Source of the DNA: Eulemur rufifrons
Taxonomy: Eukaryota; Chordata; Mammalia; Primates; Lemuridae
DNA: 64,000 bases
Direction of reading: 5' to 3'
Assembly (NCBI RefSeq): GCF_041146395.1
Contig: NC_090996.1
Span: 29,102,738 to 29,166,737, forward strand
The position numbers and the translations under genes were made by a program. Shown here one piece after another: positions 24,885 through 47,081 of the stretch; positions within the stretch are counted from its first letter, which is position 1; each line of letters opens with the position of its first letter. A model generated the notes under the pieces. It saw nothing but the letters and a program-made list of their open reading frames with translations, ran no database searches and was not told the DNA's origin.

Positions 24885-25315
24885 TAATTTTATTTTCTAC
24901 AAAATTTTAGTAATAATATCTGGTTGCAGTTATTGGAATGAACCAAGTATTCATTTGGTTGTACCCTGCCAACCAGATTGATATGACAGCTTCACTTGGC
25001 ATTTCAGTTTCATCAACCAAGATCATGGTCATGGTTGTAAAAAATGTTCAAAGGTTTCCTCAGTTTTCCCAGGTGTGACTTTTAATCCTTTGATATTCAA
25101 ATAATTCTTTTGAATGCTTTTTGTTTTCTTCTTTTATTACCTCATCCACATTCATTTTTTCCTTGTTTATTTTGAACTCGTCCAGCTCAGACAACTCATG
25201 TGTTAATGCCTTGGGTGCCTTTTGAACAGTCTTCCGGGGTGTCACTTTCGTCAACTTGGTACAGTTCTAGTTCTTTTGCAAGATTTCCAATTTCACTTTG
25301 CAGTCGCTTCCTGTT
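24885..25315 (-). pseudogene. Possible processed-pseudogene fragment, coiled-coil protein
   Basis: On the minus strand a Lys/Glu-rich frame of 64 codons (25254-25060) reads like the end of a coiled-coil protein (e.g. SELDEFKINKEKMN, VIKEENKKHSKELFEY). Upstream, in another frame, NRKRLQSEIGNLAKELE looks like its continuation, which suggests a frameshift. An AATAAA-like signal lies on the minus strand near 24890. I do not recognise the parent gene, no introns are visible and no A tail is clear. It may instead be an unrecognised repeat. Confidence 0.3.
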
Positions 25316-25319
25316 CAAA

Positions 25320-25660
25320 CTGTCCTACAAGAGTAAAAATTTACTCTGAAATCTCAGTGGTTTAACATCGAAAGGCTTATTTCTCAAACATAATATCTAT
25401 CCAAGGTGTGAAGCTTCAAGGTATTGTGGCTGCACCATGCCCAGCTACTTCCTCAGGGGGAGGAATCCTGGAGAACTCACACCTGCTCTCCCAAGCTTCT
25501 GCTGGAAATGGATGTGCTGTGAGATTCTGCCCCATTGGTCAGAATTAGTCACAAGGGCTCAACCTGTCTGCAAGGGCATCTGGGAAATGTAGTCCTCTTG
25601 TGTGATCGGAGAGAGGAAAATGAAATGGCGACTGTCTGCCACCCATTGGATTTGTATTTT
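25320..25660 (-). repeat. LTR-like interspersed repeat remnant
   Basis: 'tctcagtggtttaacatcg', 'ccccattggtcagaattagtcac', 'catctgggaaatgtagtcct' follow a common mammalian LTR-like repeat (MaLR-like organisation). Family not assigned. Confidence 0.4.
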
Positions 25661-26091
25661 GGGATCTGATGTTGTTCAAATGGGGATAGATATTGAGAGG
25701 AGGGGTTAATTTTATACATGGTCAGATCATTGGGAAATATTTTTGTATTGAGATCACTTTTGCTTAGTTATGAAGCAGGGACTCTGATGGTGAACCCTTG
25801 GATGAGGAGTTTCTGGGGTGTGGGATCAGGAACATGTCAGCACACACACAGCTACTCCTTCCTGAGTGGGTGCTCACGGTGTGCTTCAAAGGCACAATTC
25901 TTCTCTGAATTAGAGATTTTAATGGGTCCTCACCCCTCCTCCTCTGCAAGGAATATTTGGCATTTGGATCTGACAACAAACAGCTCTTCACGCCAGACTT
26001 TTTGTGCAGTAAAGTCTCCAGGTGAAGAAAGATGAGAAGAGCTGTTTTCTATTTTCTAAGACCCCCCCCCCTTAAAATTTGATTTTTAAAA

Positions 26092-26384
26092 TTTTTTTTT
26101 ACAGACAAGTACTCTCTCTGTCACCCAGGCTGGAGTGTAATGGCATGATCATAGCTCACTATAACTTTGAACTCCTGGGCTCAAGTGTCCTCCCACCTTG
26201 GCCCCTCCAGTAGCTGGGACTACAGGCGTGCACCACCACACCCGGCTAGTTTTTTTTATATTTTTTGTAGAGATGGGGTCTCTCTATGTTGCCCAGGCTG
26301 GTCTCAAACTCCGGGCCTCAAGTGATCCTCCCACCTCGGCCTCCCAACGTGTTGTGATTACAGCGTGAGCCCCTGTGCCCAGCC
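26092..26384 (-). repeat. Alu SINE (AluJ-like), next to EMP2 exon 2
   Basis: Both arms inverted, no lemur-specific linker, many substitutions: an old copy. Its outer end (…agcc) is 46 bp before exon 2. Confidence 0.92.
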
Positions 26385-26518
26385 TAACATTTGCATATTT
26401 TTATTTTTAATTTTGTTTTGTCGTTGACAGATTTGAATCTCTCTCACACACTCTTGAGAGACATCCCTCTCTGGACTTTACACGGGACTTCTAGCCTCGC
26501 CCCGCCCACCCCGTGACA

Positions 26519-35799
<9,281 letters not shown>

Positions 35800-35855
35800 A
35801 GCTCCGGGGCCGGTCACCTTTGCTGCAGCACGAATCCACATTCAGATAACCGTTT

Positions 35856-35863
35856 TGTATATA
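35856..35863 (+). promoter_or_regulatory. Pumilio-type element UGUAUAUA in EMP2 3' UTR
   Basis: Exact match to UGUANAUA, 57 nt after the stop codon and outside any repeat. Pumilio proteins bind this motif and usually lower mRNA stability; function here is inferred. Confidence 0.4.
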
Positions 35864-35915
35864 ATCATATTTTTTTGTGGTTTTTCTAGCAAACATATTG
35901 TTTCCTTTAAAAGCC

Positions 35916-35966
35916 AAAAAAAAAAAAAAAGAAAGAAAGAAAGAAAGAAAGAAAAAAGAGAGAGGA
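35916..35966. repeat. poly(A)/(GAAA)n repeat in EMP2 3' UTR
   Basis: A-run grading into about seven GAAA units and GA-rich sequence, 117 nt after the stop codon. Likely length-variable. Confidence 0.9.
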
Positions 35967-36474
35967 GTTTTTGCATTCTTGAGATCAGAGAACAGACTGT
36001 GAAGCTGGCATTCAGGACTCCTGCCCACTCGAAAGTCTCAGCAAGGCCAAGGCAAAAATCCAGCAACGCTCAAATCCAGAAATGCCAGCGGCAAGTTCCT
36101 TAACCACGGGGCTGTGACGGGCTGAGACGAGAGACCGAGAAAGCCAGGTCTCTGCGGGGGGACATGTTTCCTGTAGGTTTCGGCCGGGCACCCCCTCACC
36201 TGAGCTTCCCTTCCCAAATGCCAGTGGTTGAAGGGGGGTGAGGAGGGGCCCGGGTGAGGAGTGACAGTCTCCCTAGATGTTTAGCCCAAGTGCCATGTGG
36301 GAAGCATGGGGGTAGCCCTGGCATTCTGTCCCCATCCAAACCAGAGCCCAATCCTCTTGTAATGGGCTGGTCGCAAAAGTCCCATCCAAATTTGCTGACA
36401 GCGACCACCTGCTGGCCTTAGGGATGGTAATCCTTAACCTGGGTGTCAGATTTAGACTGACTCTAAGGCAAAAA

Positions 36475-36640
36475 GTCTCACCGCGTGATGCCTTAAAGCA
36501 CCTTTTAAAATGCAGATGACAGGGCCCCTCCTCAGACCTGCAGAATCAGAGTCTTCGAGGGATGGAGCCCAGGAATCTGCATTTCTAACACGTTCTTTGG
36601 GCGGTGCTTAAATGCATTAGAGTTGGGGACCACAGTCCCT
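36475..36640. repeat. hAT-Charlie MITE fragment in 3' UTR
   Basis: 'ttttaaaatgcagatgaca', 'gggcccctcctcagacctgc', 'gagcccaggaatctgcatttc', 'gcattagagttggggaccac' follow a MER20/MER58-like element. Confidence 0.6.
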
Positions 36641-36894
36641 GGGCCAGGCGAGCAGAGCTGCCTCATAAATGCTCGAGATCTTGTCACCCCGAGATGGGGA
36701 GGTGGGTCCAGCCCCCAATGCGGGCAACCTCAGCCTCCATCACCACAGCTGTTTACATCTGGGCCCCCCAACTCTGGTCCCAGGCCCAGCCCATAGCCAG
36801 ACACTCTGTCTCAGAAGTCTGCTCTTCCTGCCCTGCGTTCTAAGGCTGCTGGCCTCTAACCCCTGTTTCTAGAGGCTCAGAGGACCCACCCACC

Positions 36895-37038
36895 ATTCAT
36901 TCATTCATTCATGAACATAATAAATCCTGGCTAGCTTGCCGTGTCGTGTGCCAGGCACAGGGGACACCGTCTCAAGATAATCTCTCTCCTCTTGGGGGCT
37001 CATAGCCTAGCGGAGGAGACAGATTAAAAACCAATTAG
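36895..37038 (-). repeat. L2 LINE 3' end, split by Alu
   Basis: 'cattcattcattcattcatg', 'gtgtgccaggcacaggggacac', 'gggggctcatagcctagcgg' are reversed L2. It probably resumes after the trimeric Alu (37559 to about 37600). Confidence 0.6.
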
Positions 37039-37040
37039 TG

Positions 37041-37545
<505 letters not shown>

Positions 37546-37661
37546 AAAAACCAATTAGGAAAACTAATTACACACTGATGGAGGCTGCAAAGAACACCAC
37601 CAAGAATTCAAAATAGAGGCCCACAGCACGGGAGGGAACCTGCTTTATGCGTGCGGATCAG

Positions 37662-37669
37662 TGTAAATA
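37662..37669 (+). promoter_or_regulatory. Pumilio-type element UGUAAAUA in EMP2 3' UTR
   Basis: Second exact UGUANAUA match in the 3' UTR, in unique sequence after the trimeric Alu. Function inferred from motif only. Confidence 0.35.
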
Positions 37670-38124
37670 TACCTCCATTCAGTTCGGACAGATGCCATTT
37701 ATCGGGCAGGGCCTGTCCGTGTTGCATCCAGGAAACACTTCCGTGGAGGGTCTCACAGAGCCGGGGTTCTCGAGCTTTAGGGGTGCCAGTGCCAGTCGGG
37801 AGAGGCTGACTGGCAGGGTCTGGGTGGTTCCAAGACTGCGCTGAGAAATAGGGCTTTGGGGCTTGTCTTTCGGGGCCACTCTGGGAACATTCTATGATAG
37901 AAGCTCTTTGCACCCCAGTGTCTTCTTCCACTCGTGTTCTGAGCATGGTGCTGGGAGGTGTCCCGGGACAGGGGGCGGGGGCGGGGAACCTCGTGTTACT
38001 GAAATCCTTTTGCACTTCTGCTACGTGGAGGGAGGGTTTGCCATGAGCTGTGTGGATGTCTGGTCTGAGTAGTTTTAGGGCCCCCGTGAATACCTCTTCA
38101 GTGCAGGATTGGGTTTTCCCATCG

Positions 38125-38260
38125 ATTCGTTCATTTCTTTTCAACAAATAGTATTAACTGTTCAGTATGTGAGGCACCGTATGAGGCTCTGAAACTACAG
38201 GGGTGAGAAAACCAGATGTCCTCCCCGTCCTCGTGGAGTTTGCAGTCTCTGAGACAGGCC
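38125..38260 (-). repeat. L2 LINE fragment in 3' UTR
   Basis: 'ttcaacaaatagtattaactg', 'atgtgaggcaccgtatgagg', 'cctcgtggagtttgcagtc': diverged reversed L2. Confidence 0.45.
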
Positions 38261-39534
38261 CTCCTCCCCATGGTGAAGCCACCAGCCCAGCACAGGGTGA
38301 CATGGGGCCAGAGATGGGACGAATGGTCACCTCCTGCCTCGATGGAAAACTGTTGTTAGGCAATTTGTGAGCAAGAGCGTAGGTTACACCCCTGGGGCTT
38401 GCAGGAGGCTACATAAGCCTCATGGAGGTTCCCTTGAAACTGTCTGCCCAGGGGCTTTTCTATAATTTTTTGGTAGTCGCAATGGAAACAGACAAAACAC
38501 CTTAAACCAGAGATCTGGAAAGCCTAACCCCCATGCAATGCACGAATTCCCTTCACAAGAAAACTTCAGGGCTCCGTGAGTGTCTGCGCTGAATGCAGTC
38601 TGAAATGACCCTGTGGCTGGCTGCCACTCCTCCACGCACAGTGCCCGCAGCCTTCTGTGACACAAGGTTTTTTTGAGACATGAGAGATGCGTCTTCCCCG
38701 ACGTGTGACGTGCATTTGGGAAGATGGAAAGAGACGATGCCATCAGGGAGAAAACATCCACCTTCTTACCTAGAGGTAGAATCAGGCCTCACTGGTGCTT
38801 ATTATCCATTACTCAAGAACAACGACGACGACATTAGCCAAGACATCCAAGAAGCAAATATTAGGACCAAATAGAATTCTGACAACAACTGTATTTGAAG
38901 GAACTGTAGTTTGCGCATCTTACGACATTTTTACAAAGTACTGTGATTCTTTCCTCGAGGGGCTGTGTGACGGCGACGGACTAACTCATTTTGTTATTTG
39001 CATTAAAATTATTTTGGGTCTCTGTACAAACGAGTTTGGAGAATGCTTGACTTGTCTGTCGCTCTGTGTGAACGTGCGTCCCCGTGCCTGCGTGCAGGAG
39101 CTTCGGAGACCTCCCCTGCTCCCGCACACTCTGCCACGGTTTGGGTACCTGTGTGCACGTCCCCAGTGAACAGGCTGGAGTCCCAGGACGCCCCGTGTTA
39201 ACTGCAGATGGAGAAACCTAGAGCTCCAAGCCTGTGTGTGAACACGTGACACACAGCAGCCTGGACAGAAATTGTATCACAGTTTCAAATCTGTCTGGGC
39301 TGGGCGTGGGGTGGGGATTACTAAACTCGCTAATAGTTTAAAGGTCACCGATAATAGCGCAAGTTGGACAATTCCGTGGTGATGGGGAAATTCTAGGGAA
39401 AGGCCTAGAGGTGAATTTTGAATCTTAGTTTGGGGGACAAATGAGATTTCAGGGTAGTTAGACACTTCCTACTTAATGTGCCTTTAAAATAGTCTGTTTT
39501 CTATGTTTTGTATAATCTGCAACTGTACGTGAAA

Positions 39535-39540
39535 AATAAA
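39535..39540 (+). terminator. EMP2: EMP2 distal poly(A) signal AATAAA
   Basis: Canonical AATAAA followed by A-rich sequence, with a GT-containing stretch beyond 39570. No better canonical signal ends the gene afterwards. A possible proximal AATAAA lies at about 36919-36924 in L2-derived sequence and could give a shorter transcript. Confidence 0.7.
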
Positions 39541-40314
39541 GTTTAAAACCAAATTGCCCAGAGCAACAGACTCTAATGTTCCCAGCTGTGATGACCTCCA
39601 GGGGCCAATGCTGCCCTTCTGGGTGGCACAGGGCCAGCTGATTTCTCAGCACGGTAGGAACGCACCGCGAGCAATTGGTGATTGACAGTCTGTCCTAGGA
39701 CCTTCTCCCTTGATGTCTTACTGGTCTAAGGAATCCAGTGTCCATGTTTCACACAGTCTCTGGCAGAAGTCATTAAATTATCATTTAAGATTAACGTTGA
39801 CCTCTGAGCTGGGGATGGCACCACCTTTGCTTAGGGTAGACTTCTGAACCCCACTCTCAGAGGAGAGAAGGGTTTGACTGCTGGGCAGGCGGCCACCAGT
39901 GTCTGCTACCAACTGTCCCTTGGCTTCGCACATCTGTGCGCAGGTTTGTACCAATTTTAAAAATTGTTACATGTTCATGAAATGAACCAACCCTTTCCCG
40001 AGAGGGACATAACCTGAGGTCTCAACCAGTCGCCACTTCCACCTCCCACTCGGGTCTGTGGGGCCGTGCTGCGCGCTCCCCCCCGGCCCAGCAGTGGAGG
40101 GCTAGCAGTCAAGTCCGCGTCCTCCCAAATGTGCGGGGCAGGTAATGCAGGGAAAGGAACAAGATGCTACAATGAGCGCTCCCCGCTGGGTGTAGACCTA
40201 GTGTCTCAGAGCCGCTTCGGGGCTGGGTAGTTAGAGGCTCAGCTCGGTCATGGATGGGGTGCCTTTGGCCCTGCAGGATCTTGCCTAGACCTAATTTTTT
40301 TAAGGGTTTTTAAA

Positions 40315-40604
40315 AATTTTATTTATTTATTTGAGATGGAGTCTCGCTCTGTCACTTGGGCTGTGGTGTTAGCCTAGCTCACAGCAACCTCAAACTCCTG
40401 GGCTCAAGCGATCCTCCTGCCTCAGCCTCCTGAGTAGCTGGGACTACAGGCACTTGCCATCACACCCGGCTAATTTTTCCATTTTTAGTAGAGATGGGGT
40501 CTCACTCTTGCTCAGGCTGGTCTCGAACTCCTGACCTCAAGTGATCCTCCAGCCTCGGCCTCCCAGAGTGCTGGGATCACAGGTGTGAGCCACTGCACCA
40601 GGCC
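40315..40604 (-). repeat. Alu SINE
   Basis: Inverted full-length Alu with 'gttagcctagctcacagcaacc' right arm and no A/T linker; an older strepsirrhine subtype. Confidence 0.9.
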
Positions 40605-40711
40605 TGTTTTGTTTTGTTTTGTTTTAAGCCAACAAACATTTATTATCACACAGATTTTGACAGTCAGGAATTATCGGCTTATCCGGGTCGTTCTCCTAGG
40701 GCCTTATTTTT

Positions 40712-40983
40712 TTTTGTTGTTGTTGAGACAGAGTCTCACTTTGTTGCCCAGGCTAGAGTGAGTGCCGTGGCGTCAGCTTAGCTCACAGCAACCTCAGACT
40801 CCTCGGCTTAAGCGATCCTCCTGTCTCAGCCTCCCGAGTAGCTGGGACTACAGGCATGCGCCACTATGCCCGGCTAATTTTTTCTATATAGATTTTTAGT
40901 TGTCCATATAATGTCTTTCTATTTTTAGTAGAGACGGGGTCTCGCTCAGGCTGGTCTCGAACTCCTGACCTTGAGCAATCCAT
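40712..40983 (-). repeat. Strepsirrhine-type Alu, 5' truncated
   Basis: Inverted, with lineage linker and 'gtggcgtcagcttagctcac'. Perfect 13-bp target duplication gggccttattttt at 40699-40711 and 40984-40996. Confidence 0.93.
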
Positions 40984-41191
40984 GGGCCTTATTTTTGAGC
41001 CTAAGAATTCCTAGCTCCCTGCCTCTGAGCTCCGCTGCAGCCCTGAGGCCATAACTTCAAGCCCTTATAATCCAAACGACATTCTGGGCCTGTCCCTTGG
41101 TCTGGTGAGGAATGGGCGAGGACCTGGCGTGTGTTTCTGGAATGCCATACGTCTTCCCTTCTGCGTCCACCGTGCCGATCCTTCGTGCAGA

Positions 41192-41395
41192 GCAGGGCTT
41201 AGCAGACCACCAGCCTGCTGGCCAAGGCTCTGCTTTCATATGGCTTCCGAGGTGAGAATTTTCTTTCTTTTTTTCATTTAAAAAAAGTTGTAAAACAGGC
41301 AAAGATGACCATGCAACAAAGAAGACCGTACGTGGCCGGCGACACTTGGACTGTTTACTTTCTGGCACTTTACAGATAAAGTCCGCTGACCCCTG
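41192..41395 (+). repeat. hAT-Charlie MITE ('ggccc' type)
   Basis: Starts 'cagggcttagcagacc' and ends 'gtccgctgacccctg'; internally diverged. Confidence 0.6.
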
Positions 41396-41689
41396 GTTTA
41401 GAACTTGACTTGTTCATCCCAGCTAATGTCCAGATCACTGGCTTCTCCATCAGTGGGGATCGCAGACCTCGGGCAGGAAGAATCTCAGCAAAGCCATATT
41501 TTCTTCCATTTTGACATTGGTTGGACCACGTTTGGCCCAAGATTTACTTTTTCTTGTTGGATCTTACTGAAGGCCATGAGAAGTTGAACATGCCAACATC
41601 CTGACACGTTTCTGCAATTTCTCCTGACACTGCAACTTCCACAGGTACAGGGTTGGCATAAAATAGGTGACAGTTTAAACCCGGCTTGC

Positions 41690-41885
41690 ACTATCGCCCG
41701 TGGGCCGAGTGCGGCCCACCGCCCACCACCTGATCTTGTCAACACAGCTTTGTTAGGACACAGCCACTCATTTACAGAGCGTTCATGCTGCTTTCAAAAA
41801 CAGAGTTGCCATAGAGACGGTATAGACCACAAAACCTAAAGCATTTACTGCCGGCCCTTTACAGAAAAAGCCTGTCAAACCTCGG
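41690..41885 (+). repeat. hAT-Charlie MITE ('ggccc' type)
   Basis: 'gtgggccgagtgcggccc', 'gttaggacacagccactc', 'cataaagcatttactgcc'-like core and 'ggccctttacagaaaaagcc'. Second copy within 0.5 kb. Confidence 0.65.
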
Positions 41886-42289
41886 TGCAAACCAAATGTT
41901 TTGCAATAGCCTGACAAGGGTCACGGCTTCCCAGCCAGGAAGAGCAGGAGCCTCACTGCCCTCTAACCTGCCACCTCCACTTAGCCAATTCCACGTCAGG
42001 GTGTCTGTTGCTTGCAGCACAATGTCTGTGACCAGACGTGGCATTGGCCAGGGTTCCTAGTTGCAAGCAGCAGTGACTCTGGCTGGTTGAAACAGAAAAG
42101 GAATTTGGTAAAAGGAAATCCAGTAGTGCCCAGGCTCGGAAGCACGCCGCCACAGCTCCCTGGTTGCCTCGGAATGTTCCACGGAACACAGGTTGGTAAG
42201 GAAACCGCTGCCGTCACCGCGAGACGGTACAGCTCGCATCGGGAATGAGATCTTAGGCAGCCACTATCTCCATCTGTGCTACTCCTACT

Positions 42290-43180
42290 GCTGGGTCTGG
42301 CGATCTCGTTCTGTGTTCTTGGTTCTTGGTATGCTCTTGGCCGAGGGGTGACCAGACGCACCAAAGCAAGGCAAGCCCGAGGTGACGTTTATTGAGGGGG
42401 AGCAAGATAGGATCATAGAGCAAGAGGAAGATACATGCACCACAGATGGCCACCGGACCCCTGGTCATGGCAAAAAGAGACCTTGGTGATGGTCTGGGTC
42501 TTGTTTTACAGTGTCCGGATAGGGACCTCCCTGTGGTTCAGGTGTCATCATGGAACCACTTTGATGGACAGTTGGGAGTTACATGACCTGAGTCTTACTG
42601 CGCATGCAGATCTCCCATGAGCCTCTCTGAAAGCCCATGGGTGGGGAGAGTGAACTGCAAAGTAGATTGAAGCTGATGACATGATAATTAACCTTAGGTT
42701 CTCCTAAGTCACCTTCCAGACTCTATTGTGTGATACCTTGTGGCTTGGCCCGTGGGCTAGAGAGTCCTCTGCATTCTTTTGCAGTTGGCGTGCTAAGTTC
42801 TGATGGGTAGACTGCTAGGGCATTCCCTCCTCGCCCAGGTATGGCAGTTGCTGGGGACAGGATTAAGGTGGGGCAGCACCAAGACGGGGTCCTGGGGCCA
42901 CCCTTGTCCTTCTTCCCAGGTGGGGCAATTGCTCGAGGCAGCACCAAGGCAAGGCACCCACTTTTGTCCCTAGGAGACCCGGAACTCCTCGCTGTCTCCC
43001 TAACACTACTTCTGTGGATTTGAAGCCTGACATGGTGCCTCTGATTGGTGACACCAGGTGACCATGTCCTAGCTGCAAGGGAGGCTGGGGAATGACTAGC
43101 TGGCATCTTCAGTTTATACAGTGGTGGGGGGGGGACCTCCCCAACCCACTGAGACTCAGAAGGAAGGGAATTCCCCAACA
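42290..43180 (-). mobile_element. Probable ERV solo LTR, non-coding
   Basis: Reading the minus strand, a TGTTGGGG start at 43180 is followed by about 0.8 kb of unique-looking sequence, then AATAAA (reverse of tttatt near 42390) and an R/U5-like stretch. No internal retroviral genes flank it. The far boundary near 42290 and the target duplication are not resolved. Confidence 0.4.
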
Positions 43181-43737
43181 TGGGACATTCAGATATCGGA
43201 CAAACGGAATGTCATATGTCTGCTACCTCCCATCAGGAGCCTGGGTCCCTGGTTACCCACAGTGAAGCCAGCGCATCCCAAGCCTCAGTCATGCATATTC
43301 CACCCACATCCTCTGCCTTCTCTGTGCGTGCCCTGCTCTATTATGTACTGAACATTTTTCTTTAAATTAACTTTTTATGTAATACATATATTCCAAAAGG
43401 AAACTTAATATCATAAAGTAATTTAAAAACCAGATTCACTTGTCATAAGTGATAAGGTTAGAAACTAGACACAATTTTTTTCAGAAATGCTATCAAATGC
43501 ATATTACAAACTAGTGTCTAAAGGAGATTTGGGGTCTGAGATCTGCACAGTTTCCTGACGGGGAAAGGAGATTAGTGACGATATTTAATGATGGCCCGTA
43601 CCACCCTGCTCAGTGCAGAGAGCTGGGAAGCAGACAGCAGAGAGAGCTTTCTCCCCGTGTGATGTGACATCAGGCGGCACCTAACTCACTTGGGTACCAC
43701 TGGTGATAGTTGCTTTGTGCTTTACTTTCAACCCTGC

Positions 43738-44185
43738 CTTCGTTTCTGATTGCTGCTGTCACAGGTCGCCACAAATTTAGTGGCCTCAAGAAAGGTGAAT
43801 TTATTATCTTACGTTTATCTAGGTCCAAAGTCTCAGATCAGTTTCAGGGCTGGTTCCTTGGGAGGCTTCGGGGAGAATCTGTTTCTTGACCTTTTCCGGC
43901 TTCCGAAGCCCACCCACACTCCGTGGCTCTCGGCTCCTCCTGCGTCTTCAAAGCCAGCAACGTGGCGTCCCCTCTCCTCTCTGCCTCCCGCCCCCTGCCC
44001 CCCGCTCACGAGGACCCTGAGGTCACACTGGGCCCACCCAGATCATCCAGGATCATCTTCCCCATCCCAAGATCCCTAATCTAATCCCATCTGCAAGGTC
44101 CCTTTGCCATATGAGAGAACATCGTCACAGGTTCTGGGAATTAGAACGTGGACATTTTGGGGGGCTGTTGTTCAGCCTACCACAA
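43738..44185 (-). mobile_element. Solo LTR, MLT1-like (MaLR), non-coding
   Basis: 'gattgctgctgtcacaggtc', 'aaatttagtggcctcaaga', 'atctgcaaggtccctttgcc', 'attagaacgtggacatttt', 'gttcagcctaccaca' follow the reversed LTR. Confidence 0.6.
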
Positions 44186-44264
44186 CCCCCTCTCCAATCT
44201 CTTCTTTCTTATATGGGTCCATTCGGGGAGGTAGCGTTAATATTAAAAACCCATGAACCCGAAT

Positions 44265-44276
44265 GCCCTCTGCTGG
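44265..44276 (-). promoter_or_regulatory. CTCF-like core motif
   Basis: Minus strand reads CCAGCAGAGGGC, an exact match to the CTCF core CCASYAGRKGGC. Binding not shown. Confidence 0.4.
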
Positions 44277-44799
44277 CGTAAGGGAATTCACACACGCTCT
44301 GTGTTCTTCCCTCATCGGATTTCTCTGTCTCCTGTTTCTGAGCTGGGTTTCCTCGCTCAGGCTGGCTGTGTGGTGTAGCCCAAGCCAGGAGGAGATTAGA
44401 AATACGTATCTGAGGTTAGCCACACCCGGGTGTGGGAGCAGAGGCTTCCAGCCTCCAGGAAAGCCCCCCGCACCCACACCCTCAGCCCCCTTCGGCCCAC
44501 GGCTCCCACCCCAGCACTCGGGGCGTGTGGGCACCCAGGACCCGCAGGTGGAGGGGCTGGTGGGGGGCTGTGCACAGTCACCCACGGATGTCGGCAGAAG
44601 CAGAGCCTCTGACGGTGTCTGGAGCGCACTGATCACAGAGCGTCCAGCCTTGAGTGAGGCCCCTGACTCGTCGCCCATGGAGCCAGACCTTTGATTGGGC
44701 TTTTGCGGTTCTGATTGTTGCCTGTCTGCCTCCCCCTCGACGCCACGGCCCAGGGCTCCTCTGACCAACGAAACACTTCCGGGGAGGCAGGAGCTCGTG

Positions 44800-44930
44800 G
44801 GCCCGAGAGCCAGACATGCCTGAGTTCTAATCCAACTCTGCTGCTCGGACCCGAGAGGCTTCAATAAGCCATTTGGATTCATTCAACCTCGTCCTCATCT
44901 GCAAACTGGGGGCAACGCTTAGCTCTGAGG
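44800..44930 (+). repeat. MIR SINE fragment
   Basis: 'gccagacatgcctgagttc', 'ccaactctgctgctcgg', 'cctcatctgcaaactggggg' follow MIR. Confidence 0.6.
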
Positions 44931-44944
44931 GTGGTTCGTTTTGT

Positions 44945-45225
44945 CTCCCATTCGCCCAGTATTTGTTGAGCACCTACTACGCGCCATGCATTAGGCTGGG
45001 CACGGGAGATACAGGGGTGTGCTAGGCAGAAAAGCCCTGTGCGCTCATGGAGCTTATAGTATAGTGGGGGAAGGCAGGATATGAACAAGAAAAAAAGATA
45101 AATATAATTACAGGCTGAGCTATGATCTGTGAAGGAAAGAGTGTGATGCAGAGAGAGCCGCTTGGGGAGGGGAGGACTCCTCGATGAGGTGACACTCAAG
45201 CTAAGACCTGCATTAGGGAAACTGA
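44945..45225 (-). repeat. L2 LINE 3' end
   Basis: 'agtatttgttgagcacctact', 'gggagatacaggggtgtgc', 'cgctcatggagcttatagta', 'gtgacactcaagctaagacc' follow the reversed L2. Confidence 0.75.
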
Positions 45226-45529
45226 GGCACTGGGCAGCAGAGCCAGGCAGTGCAAAAGGCTGTGAAGGTTAAACGAGAGGATGCCCAGAACCCCAGGTGA
45301 CAAAGCCCCTTCCTATGAATTGTGTCATTCAGCTTGATTTGCATGTCAATGCTGTCAGGTGGAGAGGGCAGACACTGGTGTGGCCGCTTTGTTGGTGGGA
45401 ACGTGATGACAAGAGCCATTAAGTGCTACCAGAAGGCAAAAGCCACTCCCTTCGGTCTCCCTTCTCCCACGTACCACCTGCTTTGATGGATGATGGACAC
45501 GTGTACGATGGCAGCGGATGGAGCGGATG

Positions 45530-45960
45530 GGTCAGCCACTGCTGCGTAACAGCCGCGACACCTCAGCGCATGCCCGTGTCTACTGCTCTCGTGTCTCGGG
45601 GCACCTGGGAGTTGGCTGGGCAGCTCTTCTGAACTTGGCTGGACACGTTCACAAGTCTGGGTGTTGGCTGCTAAAGGCTGCAGGTGGCTGAAAGGATCGG
45701 GGCAACTCAACCTCATCCTGTGCGTCTCTCGTCCTCCCTCAGAGCAGCTCAGGTGTGGTCTCCAGGTGACGGCAGAGAGGCAGGAGAGCACGTGGAACCA
45801 TGCCAGGCCTCTGCAGGCCTGGGCTTGGAGTGGAGACGCCATCACTCCTGCTGCCTTCTATTGGCCCAACAGGTCACAGCCCACCCAGGTGCAAGGGAGG
45901 GGAAACAGAATCCCTCCTTTCAGGAGAGGAATGGCAAAGCCACTTCCTAGAGGATGGGGT
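45530..45960 (-). mobile_element. Solo LTR, MLT1-like (MaLR), non-coding
   Basis: 'ccactgctgcgtaacagcc', 'gttggctgggcagctcttct', 'ttctattggcccaacaggtc', 'gtgcaagggaggggaaacag', 'ggagaggaatggcaaagcc' follow the reversed LTR. Confidence 0.6.
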
Positions 45961-46171
45961 GGGGAGGCAGGCAGTGGGAGCGAAGAACTGAAGCATTTAA
46001 TATAATCTGCTGTGTCAGGGTCATAAGCTAGGGACCGGGAGGTGTGTGTGTGAAGCAACCGAACCATTTACTGGTGAAAATGCAGATGCCAGACCTATTA
46101 AATCTCTAAATCCAGAATCTGAATTTTATAAGCCTATCTGGTGATTCTGATCATTATAAAATTTATAAACC

Positions 46172-46511
<340 letters not shown>

Positions 46512-46581
46512 CTACGTCAGACTGGTTATTTTCATTTTATATTTGGAGGTAGTAAACACTGGAACAAGATTTTATATGTAG

Positions 46582-46989
<408 letters not shown>

Positions 46990-47067
46990 TTATCCTGCTT
47001 CCAACGTATTTGTGCTCTGGACGTGAGAAGAACCGGTGTCCGGAAAGTTAAAGAGCCAGTAGTACTA

Positions 47068-47081
47068 CCGCCCCCTCGTGG
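47068..47081 (-). promoter_or_regulatory. CTCF-like motif (one mismatch)
   Basis: Minus strand reads CCACGAGGGGGCGG, one mismatch from the CTCF core. Binding not shown. Confidence 0.3.
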
